From Benincasa hispida (lineage: Eukaryota; Streptophyta; Magnoliopsida; Cucurbitales; Cucurbitaceae), in NCBI RefSeq assembly GCF_009727055.1, contig NC_052355.1:5512927-5576926 (forward strand): a stretch of DNA of 64,000 nt. Reading direction: 5' to 3'. Of the stretch, positions 53,484 to 64,000 are shown piece after piece. Numbering within the stretch: position 1 is the first letter of the stretch; each line of letters begins with the position of its first letter. The notes under the pieces were generated by a model. That model made no database searches and was not told where the DNA came from. It saw only the letters and a list, made by a program, of their open reading frames with translations. The position numbers and the translations under genes were made by a program.

Positions 53484-56130
53484 CAGGTTATTCTGATATT
53501 CCAAATTACAAGTCTGTTTTGAACTTCTTTTACAGTCTTGGTGGGTTTACTACATTTGTATTTAATTGTTAAGTGCAATTGTGGATGAACTTGATGAATG
53601 TTTTCGGGTTTAATTGCCTTTACTTAAACCTTTCTTCAATTACAAAGTGTTAATTTGTAAGGGACCCTTTGTTTTTGGGCGTAATTAACTTGCAATCGAG
53701 TGTGTAATTCAAAGAGTTTGAGTTAGTCGAGTCGTTTGTGATGAAGTTTCGAAGCATGGAGATGCGGTTCTTAACGAAGAAGAATACCAAGCGTTGGTTG
53801 TATCTTGTCGCCTAAGGTAAATGATCGTTGGGATTTATCTAAGCGATCATGTAGATTTTTCTACATGATCGTGTAGTATTTACTAAACGATTGTTTAGCT
53901 AATGCTAAGCGATGGGGTAAATTGTTTAGTATATCGCATAGCGTTGGTTGCCTGATCGCATAGGCACTGGAGGTAGAGGATCGTAGTGGGAGCATGTGAT
54001 GCTCATCGTTTAGTAAGAGGCGCACGCTAGATGATCGTGTAGTTAGAAAGCCTCATCGTTTAGTTACTACCTACACGATCGCGCGGTATATGATACAAAG
54101 GCACTAGCTAAGTGATCGTGTAGGCGATGGTACTTTGCCGCATCATAGTCATTTAGACGATCGCGTAAGGCGTGCATTGTGCGGAGCGCACTAAGCAATC
54201 TCGTACCTCGGGCCTCGTCACTTAGTAAAAGGTACACGATCGTGTAGTATTTGCTAAACAATCGTTTAGCTCTGGGAGCATTGTTAAGCGATAGAGTGAA
54301 GTGTTTGTTTTATCGTGTAGACGATCGCAGGGAGTTTGGTACGTAATGGTTGGAGACGCGTTGCTTCGCCCGAGTGGTTCAAGACCTGGTTCGTCTGTTT
54401 GAACCGGAGACTCCTTGTTTCTGTAATAGTTAATTTTGTGTTTTTTAAGGCCATTTTACCCGATTCATCAACATTTATTTATTATAAATGTGATATATGG
54501 TACTTATATGGAAAAGTGTTTGATATATAGTTTTAAACCCACCTTAGGTTGTGCAATTATTCATTCATCATGTATTATAAATGTTATAATCTAGCATGAA
54601 GAAATTATTTGAAAGCATGCGCATGCATCATGAAATATAAGAGTTATATTTTGCATGCAGTGAGCATTGTCATGCATCATCCTTTTATTATAAGTGTTAT
54701 AGTCTAAGGGTGAATGGAAGCATGTTTTGCTTGTTTCATTGCTGTTTTGTATAAGTGTTATATAAAAGGAGTAGCAATGAATGAACAATGCATTGAGCAT
54801 GACACTTAGGCTGTTTATAATCATTATGAATGCCTTACATGTGTGAGCTTAGCATTGTGATTTTGGTTGTTTTCGTTTATAAGTGTTATAAAGGAAATTA
54901 GAACTAAAATCAATAAGAAAGAGTTGCATACGGACTTAGGGTGAACTCAAGTTTTTTAAAAGGGTTTTAAAATTGGATTGAGATAGACCTAAGTTCAAAA
55001 TGGTTCTAAAGATTTTAGTAACCTAGATTAATCTTTTAAAATCGGTTTAATAGGATTAAACTGGTTAGCATAAAAGATTAAATTTATCTATAAGGACCTT
55101 TTGTCTAAGGCGGGTTTTAGCTAGGCTAGGGTTCTGAAGTTGATAGAAACGTAACACCCCTACCTGGAAACCTACCTAGAAGGTAAATTCGATAGATTTT
55201 CAACAAGCATGCAACAATTTGGTCAAAGACTCTGTTAAAGAGTTTAATGAATGATGATAAAAAAGTTGTTTAACTAAGGTAAAGTTACTCTTGGGCAAAC
55301 ATAAAAGTCACTTAGTTAAAATCCTTAGCCGTGTTTTTTTCTAAGTAAGCTATACCTTAGGTTATAAAATACTCCGTGGTAGGAAGAGATGAATCTTATA
55401 TGTCAATGATTCCACTCACATTTCTCCCTGTATGTTCACACCGTGAGATTCATGCTTGGCCTCCTGGTGCCTTGGGAGCATCCCCCTTCGGATGGTCTTT
55501 ACATGAGTAAATATCAAGGTGGATAGAGAGAGTGTCTATAGTAAGTAGGTGAAGGGTGTGTGTCAACACATCCTATGGTCTTTATCATTGGTTCACACCA
55601 TGAGATCATTCTGTACTCCCTCGTGGCACCTTGGGAGCGTCCCCCTTTTGTGCAGTTGGTCAAGATCAAGGTGAACTCAAGAAAGGGATAGGGTCGCTTT
55701 AGGTTTTGCCCCAATCGGATTTTTTCCCTTTGGATTGGCTTTTTGAGGCGGATCTGTAAGGCCTAAAATGGTGGGTCACACTTATGGGAGATTGTTAAGT
55801 AAGTTAATGATCTCTTGGCCAAATCAATAATGGCTAGTCGTTATAAAAGCAAGAGTTGTTCTAGTATTAATGACTGGTTGAGAACTTCTCAATTCAGAGG
55901 AGGGATAATTGACATCTCTTTGGTGGCTTTTGTCCTAAACCTTTGAAGCATCATTGCGAAACTAGATGTCACATGAGGTTCATATTAGTTTTGCTAAAAC
56001 CTTATTGGATGTTGTTTTGTTTTACAACAGGTATTTGCTTAAAATCTAATGCAGGTCATTGTGTTTTTCTTTTCAGCAATTCGTTAGTATTATCGTTTAG
56101 TGTTTTTAATATGACTGACTACATATAGTG
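53484..56130 (+). mobile_element. copia-M untranslated leader, uninterrupted
   Basis: At about 2.6 kb it is the full-length reference for this family's leader. A CGATCG cluster lies at 53815-54330. 'gaccggagactcc'-type text near 54402 is followed by 'acccaccttaggttgtgcaatt' (54538). At 54612-54640 it carries the target word that Ty3-I interrupts in copia-H. Two related blocks near 55440-55480 and 55610-55650 share 'gcaccttgggagc'. No recognisable gene is present. Confidence 0.85.
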
Positions 56131-56707
56131 GAAAGAATCATGTGAAACGTATTTTGTGGCAAACGACCTTGCATTTGTCATGGTTGAGGAATGTCCTCAT
56201 GTCCTGACCCTTGATGCACTGCAAAGTGTTCGCAATGCATATGAGGTGTGGATGAAGACTAATTCATTGGCCCAACTTCAATTTTGGCTAACATACCTGA
56301 TGTTTTGGCAAAAATGGTTGAGAACATGGTCATTGCACGCGAGATCATGGACTCATTGCACCGATATGTTTGAACATCAGTTCTTACTTTTCGAGCATAA
56401 AGGGATGGATGACAAAACCAGTAGTGTCAGTTGTTCTAACACTGATCCCACTACTCTCCAAAAGAGGAGACAAGACAGTAAATCTGATTTATTGGTCTTG
56501 GAGACGTGTTTGGTAGAGAATGATGATTCTGCTTGGATCCTTGATTCAGGTGTTACCAATCATGTCAATTCCTCTTACCAAGGATTCAGTTCTTGGCAAA
56601 CGTTGCCACAGGGAGAGATGACTCTACGACTTGGCACTGGTGAAGTTGTTTCAGTTGTTATTGTAAGCAGGCTAAAGTTATTTGTTGCAAGAAACGTTAT
56701 CTATTAA
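56131..56707 (+). pseudogene. copia-M gag remnant and protease start
   Basis: The gag is reduced to scraps: text with LAFVMVEECPHV (copia-E has LRFVLTEECPPI), AYEVWMKTN, then frame-shifted sequence, and a direct jump to SDLLVLETCLVEND. The protease follows with AWILDSGVTNHV, so the usual DSGA is DSGV here, and YQGFSSWQTLPQGEM. The basic, zinc-knuckle part of gag is missing. A frameshift near 56690 leads to the next frame. Confidence 0.82.
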
Positions 56708-57168
56708 TGGATAATGTTTTTGTAGTTTCTCATATTAAGAGGAACTTAATCTCGGTTTCTTGTCTCATTGAACAAGGGTATACCGTCTCTTTTTCTAAGA
56801 ATAAAGTGTTTATTTTCAAGAATGGAACGGAGAATGGTTATGGTTCAATGGAAATTAATTTATATGTACTAAGGCCGTTAGTCATAAAAGCCTTGTGTAA
56901 CACTAAAATGTTCAATACGACAACAACAGCTAAAAGACCAAAGGTTTCTCCTAAAGAAAACGTTAATCTTTGGAATCTAAGGTTAGGTCACATCAAGCTC
57001 AATAGGATTGAGAAGTTGGTGAAAAGTGGACTTCTAAAGAGTTTAGAATAACACTCCTTGCTGGTATGTGAATCATGCCTCAAAGGCAAGATGACCAAAC
57101 AAACTTTTATTGGAAAAGGTTACAGAGCCAAGGAAGCCTTAGAACTTATACATTCAGACCTCTGTGGT
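56707..57168 (+). pseudogene. copia-M protease end and GAG-pre-integrase, cut by Ty3-O
   Basis: The frame at 56707-57051 has KRNLISVSCLIEQGYTVSF, NLYVLRPL and NLWNLRLGHIKLNRIEKLV (the family has WHLRLGH). After the stop at 57051, CESCLKGKMTK-like text and LIHSDLCG follow in other frames to 57168. There the Ty3-O LTR begins. The rest of pol is beyond Ty3-O and outside the window. Confidence 0.85.
57164..57168 (+). repeat. putative left target site of Ty3-O
   Basis: GTGGT precedes the LTR TG. The matching copy would lie beyond 64000. The same word in copia-H (42034-42038 region, 'ctgtggtctgatg') is uninterrupted. Confidence 0.6.
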
Positions 57169-58766
57169 TGATAACGAGTAGAAATGCACGTTATTACAGT
57201 ACTAAGTTATTAAACAATGAAGGTTTGCGTTGATAAAATATGTTAGATTGCGTCCAAAAAACATTAAGTTCATAACATTGCGGTTGCAAGTGTTCATCGG
57301 ATAAGAACAGTTAACTTCGGTAATTTTATGCAGAATATGTGTTAACGCAGGGCGGAAAGCACGATCACAAGAAATCAATGGTCGAGTGCAACATTACCGC
57401 AAGGCTTTGCAGTGATTTGTGCTCACAAACATCTGCTCAAGAAGAATTTCTGCATAGAGCTGGCATAACTTAGTGGGCACATCTGGGTGAAAAACATAAT
57501 TAATTACAATGGGACAGAAAGCTGATGACGGTCGAATCCGAATTCAATTGACAAGCCGCTAACGATAATAAGTACACTCATCTTTTCGGTGACAAATATT
57601 CGGCGCATCAGTCAGAGAATTAAAGCCATCCCATCTGTGCAATCATAAGAAGAAGCCGCTTTTCACCCCGAAGATTTATAAATACCGAAGGCATCCTTCA
57701 GAAAAGGGGTTCAACAAGTTCGGATACTTAGAGTAGCTTCGATGAGCTTGGGAGAGTGCCAGAAGCATCAAGATCAGAGAGAGGGCCAGCTCTTGCGGAA
57801 GCAAGAATATCTTTTGAACCGAATAGAGTTGCCAGTGTAAAAGCCTCGGGCAGCAAGGGATTACTACCAGGCTCTCTACCTTTATCTTACATTGTTATTT
57901 TGTATTCAAGCTCATCTGTAGAAATGGAATTTACTTCTCTATATCTATTCACTCTCTGTTTATTATGCATGAGTAGCTAAATCTGTTGAATGGGTTGAGA
58001 AGTACTTAGCTAGCATAACTGGAGATCTTCATTCTATGCGATTATCTTGTATTATGTATGCTTCATTCGTTCATTAGAGATACTCAGGAGGTTAGTCTAA
58101 GGATAGGATCTAGACTGAGAAAAGTCAGGTCAGAATCTAGGCTCGAGAAGGCCAGATTAGAACGCATAATCAAGAGTTAGGAGCTTAGGAATAAGCACTG
58201 TTTGCTACTAATGCATCACATGCATCCTAGAGATAGGATATGATTGTGTGTTGTCACCTTGTCTTTGTGTGCATTTTGCATCATCGCATAGGAAAAGAGT
58301 AGAGACTTAGGAATAAGCTCTATGGACATTTTTGCATTCAACACATGCGTCCTAGACTTAGGAGCACCACATTTGCATTGGAAAATGACTTGCTGTTGCA
58401 TGAGTGTTGCATGATCGCATAGTCTGACGCATTCCCAGGTAACACTAGTTAAAGACCTTCTCAACCCGTTCATTTGCATACTCAGTGCATCTATCACATA
58501 ATCAAACTTTTCTCAAATCTGTCGCATTTATTTATTTTATTACCACAACCAACAACACCAAACAACTATTTAAGTTACCGGTTACTGCAAAGTCTTCCTA
58601 AAAATTACCACCGCATATTGTTTTCCCAAGTCCTTGAGTTCGAACTTGGACTTACCAGGAAACTTAGTGGGGTTTATACTTGGATTCCACTGAGAAAACT
58701 TGTTGTTCAATGTAATTCCATCACTGCAATTCATTTCACATTTTCATCTCATAAAATAACGCATCA
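57169..58766 (+). repeat. Ty3-O 5' LTR (1598 bp)
   Basis: It starts TGATAACGAGTAGAAATGC and ends ATAACGCATCA. It is the same family as the Ty3-I LTRs, read in the other orientation. TATAAAT at 57677-57683 is followed by the shared ATG-less open frame (57732-57980). The end carries 'gacttaccaggaaactt' and 'acttggattccactgag'. Confidence 0.92.
57677..57683 (+). promoter_or_regulatory. Ty3-O LTR TATA box
   Basis: TATAAAT, followed by ACCGAAGG, stands at the same place as in both Ty3-I LTRs (TATAAATACC on the minus strand), so the core promoter is conserved in three copies. Confidence 0.75.
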
Positions 58767-58772
58767 AGTTTT

Positions 58773-58790
58773 TGGCGCCGTTGCCGAGGA
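58773..58790 (+). other. Ty3-O primer-binding site (tRNA-Asp)
   Basis: TGGCGCCGTTGCCGAGGA matches the tRNA-Asp complement with one G-to-A change. Confidence 0.93.
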
Positions 58791-58847
58791 CTTCGAGAAA
58801 TCAGTGTGCTAACGGTAATTTTTCTAATTTCTTTGCAGACTCTCAAT

Positions 58848-60660
58848 CTCTGGCGAATTACGACCCGGAGATTGAGAGGACGTTCAGATAGAGACTAAGA
58901 GACAACCGCCAACAACAACAGCCAGATAAAGAAGATATGGCAGAGCAGCCTGAAAATGGAGCACCAAACGAAAACAACGTCATGGCGAATCCACTCCTAC
59001 TGGAAAACGATCATAATAGGCCCATTAGGGACTATGCATCGCCAAACCTCTATGATTTCTCTCCTGGAATCATGAGGCCTGCCCTTGATGGAAGCCGATT
59101 CGAAATGAAACTGGTGATGCTGCAGATGATCCAGACTATAGGACAATTCAGAGGACGGCGTGGCGAGGACCCGCACGCCCACCTNCAGAGGACGGCGTGG
59201 CGAGGACCCGCACGCCCACCTCCATAGCTTTATAGAAATCTGCAACACTTTTGTGTTCCTGAACATCTCTCCCGAAGAAGTTCGACTAACTCTGTTTCCA
59301 TTTTCTCTGTGTGATCAGGCAAGAAAATGGGTGTATTCCCTCGAGCCGAGAGAGATCATTTCATGGGAACAGGTCGTAGAGAAGTTCATGAAGAAATATT
59401 TTCCACCTACTGAGAATACTAGACGAAGGAAACTAATAACCAATTTTGAATAAGACATGGACGAATCGCTCAGCAATGTCTATGTGAGGTTTAAGAGGTT
59501 GGTCAGGGACTGTCTACACAACGGATTACCAGATTGCCTTCAAATGGAAATCTTTTATCACAGTTTAAATCTCACTTCGCAGACCGCTGCCAATGCGACA
59601 GTCGCTGGTGGTCTGCTAGACAAAACGTATGACGAGGCTAAGAACATCTTGGATCGCATCTCTAAAAATCACGAGGATTGGAGAGAGAGCGATCATAGAC
59701 TAAGAATCAAAGATAACGACATAAGTAATGGTGCTATTGCTTCACTACAGAATTAGATGTCCGCAATGATGAACCTGATTCAGGGAATTGCGATCAACAA
59801 CTCAACACTGCAAAATGGGCAAGTAAATGAATTTAATCAGAATACCACAAGGTGTGCGACTTTCGGTGACGGACACGCAATGGTAGAATGCCCACAGAAT
59901 CCACAGTCTATTTATTTTGTGAAAAATAATCCATTCTCGAACACCTACAATCCCGGGTGGAGAAACCACCCTAACTTTGCATGGAAGAATCAGCAGCAGA
60001 ATTTCCAATTTGTGGCACAAAAAGATGGGCCACCTGGATTCTTCCTGCGAAATAACGGTCAGACAAGTAGTCAAGTCAGTAGCTAGCAACTGCCACAATC
60101 TTTCTCCTTGGAAAGCTTGTTGAAGCAGTATATCGAGAAAAACGAAACTGTGCTTCAAAGCCAGGCGACATTCATCCGCAATCTAGAACTACAGATGGGC
60201 CAAATTGCGAGCGAGCTAAAGAACAGACCGCAAGGGGCCCTGCCGAGTTCAACAGAACTCCCACGCAACCCATGGGGATCAGGTAAAGAGCAATGTCAAG
60301 CTGTGACATTACGGAGTGGAAAAACTGTGGAGGGAGAAAGAAAGGAGCCTAGCCGGACTGCTCCCATTACGTTGGAACCTGAAATTGCGGTTACTCAAAA
60401 AGAAGAAGGAGAAAAAGAAGTGATAGAACCATAAGTTACGTCCACTTCAAAGCCAACAGAGAAGGGGACCATGAGAGTACAGTTGCCACCTTTCCCACAG
60501 AGACTCAGAAAGAAAAAGAATGACGAGGTACAATACCAACGTTTCATGTCTATGTTAAAAAAATTGCATATTAATATCCCATTTAGTGAAGCGATTGAGG
60601 AGATGCCTTCATATGCAGTTTCTGAAGGATATGGTAACCAAGAAGAGAAGCACTGGTAAG
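58848..60660 (+). pseudogene. Ty3-O gag
   Basis: It is Gag-like from YDPEIERTF (about 58860) onward, with a TAG at about 58890. The segment 58937-59184 holds NLYDFSPGIM and MLQMIQTIGQF. An assembly join at 59149-59221 shifts the frame by one. Then come ICNTFVFLNISPEEVRLTLF and EKFMKKYFPPTENTRRRKL, a TAA at 59451, and DCLHNGLPDCLQMEIFYHSL. A TAG follows at 59754, then NLIQGIAINN, a zinc-knuckle-like CATFGDGHAMVEC (first Cys pair degraded), a TAG at 60084, SLESLLKQYIEKNETVL, and RKKKNDEVQYQRFMSMLKKL. The three stops stand where Ty3-I has CAA or a Gln codon, or fall in weakly conserved text. Confidence 0.88.
59149..59221. other. single N between two 36-bp direct repeats (probable contig join)
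   Basis: 59149-59184 and 59186-59221 are identical, with N at 59185. Taking out one copy and the N (37 bases) would put the two gag frames (58937 and 59160) in register, so the repeat is most likely unmerged overlap of two contigs. Confidence 0.93.
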
Positions 60661-61371
60661 TTTGCTATGGTGGCTTTAACACAGAGCTCAAAATCAATAA
60701 TTCCACCAAAGATGAGCGATCTTGGGAGCTTTACTATACCCTTCTCCATTGGAGGACTGTACATCGGGCAAGCATTATGTGACCTTGGAGCCAGCATTAA
60801 CTTGATGCCTCTGTCGATCTTTAAGCAGCTGAATATAAGGCAACTTACGCCCACGACCGTGACTCTTCAACTTGTAGATAGATTTCTGGTGCATCTAGAG
60901 GGGAAGGTGAAGGATGTGCTGATTACCATTGAAAAATTTATATTACCAGCCGACTTCATCATCTTAGATTACGAAGCTGACAAAGATGTGCCCATCATCC
61001 TGGGGCGACCATTTTTATCAACAGGTCGTGCTCAGATTGATGTGCACAAAAGAGAGATCACTTTGAACATAAATGGACAGAAGCTCAAGTTCAACATCAT
61101 CCATGCCATGAAGTTTCCTAACGACGAAGATCTGAATGAATTTGATGACGATCAAAGTTTGAATGAAGAAGAAAAACCTGACAATGAAAATGAAGATGAG
61201 GATGCAAGCGCATCCATTGCGACATGCAATGCGATCATAGAAAAAACAAACAAGGAAGTTGAGATGATCGCAACCCAAGAAGAAGAGCCAATATTAAAAA
61301 AAGAAAGAAAAACAACGCAACCGTCCTTGAAGGAACCACCGACAATAGAGTTGAAGACCCTGTCGAATCAC
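60661..61371 (+). pseudogene. Ty3-O aspartic protease and linker
   Basis: It is part of the 524-codon open frame 60586-62160, whose first codons are out of the gag frame, so a shift lies near 60590-60660. The active site DLGAS is at residues 66-70 (60781-60795), with the preceding LGSFTIPFSIGG and the following INLMPLSIF. DFIILDYEADKDVPIILGRPF (about residues 123-144) is the C-terminal part of the fold. An acidic linker (residues 180-225) then leads to RT. In the living element this enzyme would cleave Gag-Pol. The fold motifs look intact. Confidence 0.9.
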
Positions 61372-62510
61372 CTAAAGTATACATTTTTGGGGCAGAATGA
61401 AAAACTGCCAGTCATTGTTTCCTTTGAACTTAATGAAGACCAGAAGAATGCGTTGATGAGCATTCTGAGGAAACATGTACGAGCGATTGGCTGGATGCTC
61501 GCAGACATTCGAGGAATTAGCCCCGCATACTGTATACATCGAATTTGTCTTGAAGAAAACCATAAGGAATCGATCGAACATCAGTGCAGACTTAACCCTG
61601 CAATGAAAGAGGCCGTTAAGAAGGAGATCATCAAATGGTTAGATGTGGGCATTATTTATCCGATAGCAGATAGCACGTGGGTCAGCCCCGTGCAGTGTGT
61701 GCCGAAAAAAGGTGGCATGACGGTAGTACCCAATGAAAATAATGAGCTGATACCACAAAGGACCATCACTGGGTGGCATATTTGCATGGACTACTGCAAG
61801 CTGAATGCGGCAACGAAGAAAGATCATTTTCCTTTACCGTTCATTGATCAAATGCTGGATCATCTGGCTGGAAATGACTTCTACTGCTATCTGGATGGCT
61901 ATGCAGGGTATAACCAGAATATGATTGCTCCCGAGGATCAGGAAAAGACCACATTCACCTACCCATACGAAACTTTTGCTTTTTGTCGCATGTCGTTCGG
62001 CCTCTGCAATGCGCCGAGCACGTTCCAAAGGTACATGATGGCCATCTTTTCAGAATATCTTGAGGATTCTGTTGAAATATTCATGGACGACTTCTCTGTC
62101 TATGGGCACTCATATGAAGTCTGTCTTGCCAACCTGGAGAAGATACTAAAAAGATACTAGGAGACGAATCTCGTTCTTAACCGGGAAAAATGCCATTTTA
62201 TGGTTAAGGAGAGCATTGTGCTGGGGCACAAGGTATCTCGGGACAGGTTGGAGGTGGATAAAGCAAAAATAGAAGCAATTGAAAAACTCCCACCTCTAAC
62301 AAATGTAAAGGCTGTAAGGAGTTTCTTGGGGTATGCCAGATTCTACAGACGTTTTGTCAAGGATTTCTCAAAAATAGCACGACCGCTGAATGCGTTGTTG
62401 GAAGCTGATAGGAAATTTGACTTTGATGATAATTGCTGCAACACATTCATGATTTTAAAGAACGCATTGATGACTGCAGATCGCGTTAGATTGGACAATT
62501 CCTTTTGAAA
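61372..62510 (+). pseudogene. Ty3-O reverse transcriptase
   Basis: Athila-type RT. ISPAYCIHRICLEE, RLNPAMKEAVKKEIIKWLD, WVSPVQCVPKKGG, WHICMDYCKLNAATKKDHFP, the catalytic-site strand YLDGYAGYNQ, FAFCRMSFGLCNAPSTFQRY and FMDDFSVYG (FMDD at residues 499-502, 62080-62091) are all present. A TAG stops the frame at 62158-62160, and the thumb/connection text (CHFMVKESIVLGHKVS, AVRSFLGYARFYRRFVKDFS) continues in the same frame to 62508. Catalytic aspartates are kept, yet the nonsense codon makes it non-functional. Confidence 0.92.
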
Positions 62511-62870
62511 TAATGTGCGATGCAAGTGGGTATGCGATGGGAGCAGTACTAGCACAGAAGGGAAAAACAATCTTGCATCCCATCGCATATGCAAGTAAGA
62601 TGTTAAACCTTGCTCAGACTAACTACACCACCACAGAAAAAGATCGGCTTGCGGTAATATTTGCGTTAGAAAAGTTTAGAGCATATCTGCTGGGAAAAAA
62701 AGTGCTCATCCATACTGACCACTCGGTGATAAAATATCTAATGACAAAGAAGGACGCAAAGCCGAGGCTATTAGACGGGTTCTCCTCCTTCAAAAATTCA
62801 ATATGGAAATAGTTGACCGCAAAGGAACGGAGAACCAAGTTGCGGATCATTTTTCCAGATTGGAGAATCC
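62511..62870 (+). pseudogene. Ty3-O RNase H
   Basis: A +1 shift near 62510 separates it from RT. The frame at 62513-62812 has MCDASGYAMGAVLAQK (first catalytic Asp), HPIAYASKMLN, the TEKDRLAVIFALEKFRAYLL helix with its Glu, and VLIHTDHSVIKYL (HTDH). A further shift at about 62800 leads to VDRKGTENQVADHFSRLE, the usual RNase H end in Ty3 pol. Confidence 0.9.
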
Positions 62871-64000
62871 TGAGGTTGACCGCAAGGAGTCAGAGGTGAG
62901 CGTGGTGTTTCCAGATGAGCAGCTGTTTCAGATTAAAGAATTATCGTGGTATGCTGACATAATCAACTATCTGGTTTGCGAGCAATTTCCTGAAGATTAT
63001 ACCTACCACCAACAGAAGAAGCTCAAACATGAATGCAGATATTATTATTGGGATGAGCCGAATCTGTATAAGAGAGGGTCTGACCAGGTTATGCGACTAT
63101 GTGTATCGGAGGCTGCTCATCAACACATATTATTGCAATGTCATGATTCACCATATGGTGGACATTTTGGAGGGCAATGCACTGCAGCAAAAGTCTTACA
63201 AAGTGGGTTCTATTGGCAACCATTATTTAAGGATGCCAGAGACTACGCAATGAAGTGTGATCGGTGCCAACACACGGGTAACATTTCATGGAAACATGCG
63301 ATGCCCATGAATATCATTCTAGAACTGGGGTATTGATTTCATAGAACCATTCCCACCTTTGAATGGTCATAAGTATATTCTGCTAGTCGTCGACTATGTG
63401 TCCAAGTGGGTAGAAGCAATAGCATGCGCCGCAAGTGATGCGGCAGTAGTCTCCAAATTCTTGAAGAAAAATATTTTCGTGTGTTTTGGGACTCCACGTG
63501 CCATAATAAGTGAGGAAGGCTCCCACTTTGTCAATTACTCTGTCAAGAATCTCCTGCTGAAATATAATATCCTCCACAAAGTGGCCACCGCATACTGGAG
63601 AAGGTCCAATCGAGAAATTAAGTTGATACTGGAGAAGGTGGTAAAGCCTTCGCGAAAAGATTGGGCAAAAAAGTTGGACGATGCGTTGTGGGCATACTGG
63701 ACTGCTTATAAAACACCAATAAGCATGTCCCCGTATGCGTAAAGTGCCGTGGGTGGTGAAAAAGCTTATCTTTGATTTAAGAGCAGCAGGGGATGCAAGA
63801 AAGCTACAACTAGTCGAGCTTAATGAGTGGAGAATGCAAGCTTATGAAAATGCCAAAATATACAAAGAGCGAGAAAAACGGCAACATGACAGCAGGCTAT
63901 GTAGTAAAAATCTCCATGTTGGACAAAAGGTCTTTCTCTTCAATTCACGGCTACGACTCTTTCCTGGCAAGTTAAAGTCGCGCTGGTCCGAACCCCTCAT
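62871..64000 (+). pseudogene. Ty3-O integrase, runs off the window
   Basis: The zinc-binding HHCC domain lies at about 63118-63290 (HQHILLQCHDSPYGGHFG, then MKCDRCQ). A shift near 63330 leads to the catalytic core: [13 protein letters not shown] has the first Asp (63386 region). In [14 protein letters not shown], Glu (63512-63514) stands where the second catalytic Asp is expected. The third part is shortened: [14 protein letters not shown] lacks several residues before the usual Asn-Gly stretch. After a stop near 63742 the C-terminal text ([38 protein letters not shown]) reaches the window end. Confidence 0.9.

Overview
The window is a stretch of plant nuclear DNA made almost entirely of decayed, mutually nested LTR retrotransposons. 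I find no intact host gene, tRNA, rRNA or CRISPR array. A plant origin follows from primer-binding sites matching plant initiator tRNA-Met (copia elements) and tRNA-Asp (Athila-like Ty3 elements), from plant-type copia and Athila-type proteins, and from heavy C-to-T style decay. A cucurbit source is my guess from the look of the copia family and is not proven.

Layout. 1-3685: copia-A (+), partial 5' LTR, PBS and long leader. 3686-5660: copia-B (-), LTR, PPT and RNase H. 5691-8769: head-to-head LTR fragments. 8770-13344: a Ty3 LTR fragment (-), then Ty3-D (+) with LTR end, PBS, gag and protease. 13345 to about 21236: copia-E (-) with 3' LTR, PPT, RNase H, RT, integrase, gag and leader. About 21237-24930: Ty3-F (+), probably non-autonomous, with PBS, a short broken gag-like frame, a long non-coding interior, PPT and LTR. 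24972-46981: copia-G (+), whose RT is split at 25653/44286 by copia-H (25654-44285, TSD CCCTA). Copia-H carries Ty3-I (-, 28988-40748, TSD GCATG), which itself holds two solo LTRs (32641-34784 and 36032-38053). 46985-48063: start of a Tnt1-like copia (-). 48064-48709: AT-rich DNA with no recognisable element. 48710-57168: copia-M (+), with a composite LTR holding another solo LTR (50600-52161). 57169 to the end: Ty3-O (+), an Athila-like element with LTR, PBS, gag, protease, RT, RNase H and integrase, running off the window.

Insertion order can be read directly. Copia-G was hit by copia-H, copia-H by Ty3-I, and Ty3-I by two elements that later collapsed to solo LTRs. The copia-M leader is an uninterrupted paralogue of the Ty3-I target, so it acts as an empty site. 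No element looks autonomous now.

Two places look like assembly or library artefacts rather than biology: a Tn5 mosaic-end junction flanked by a 37-bp direct repeat (3174-3282), and a single N flanked by a 36-bp direct repeat (59149-59221) that breaks the Ty3-O gag frame. The most unexplained signal is a palindromic module (core CTAAACGATCGTTTAG) that is amplified in LTRs and leaders of the main copia family and also in the LTR of an unrelated Tnt1-like copia.
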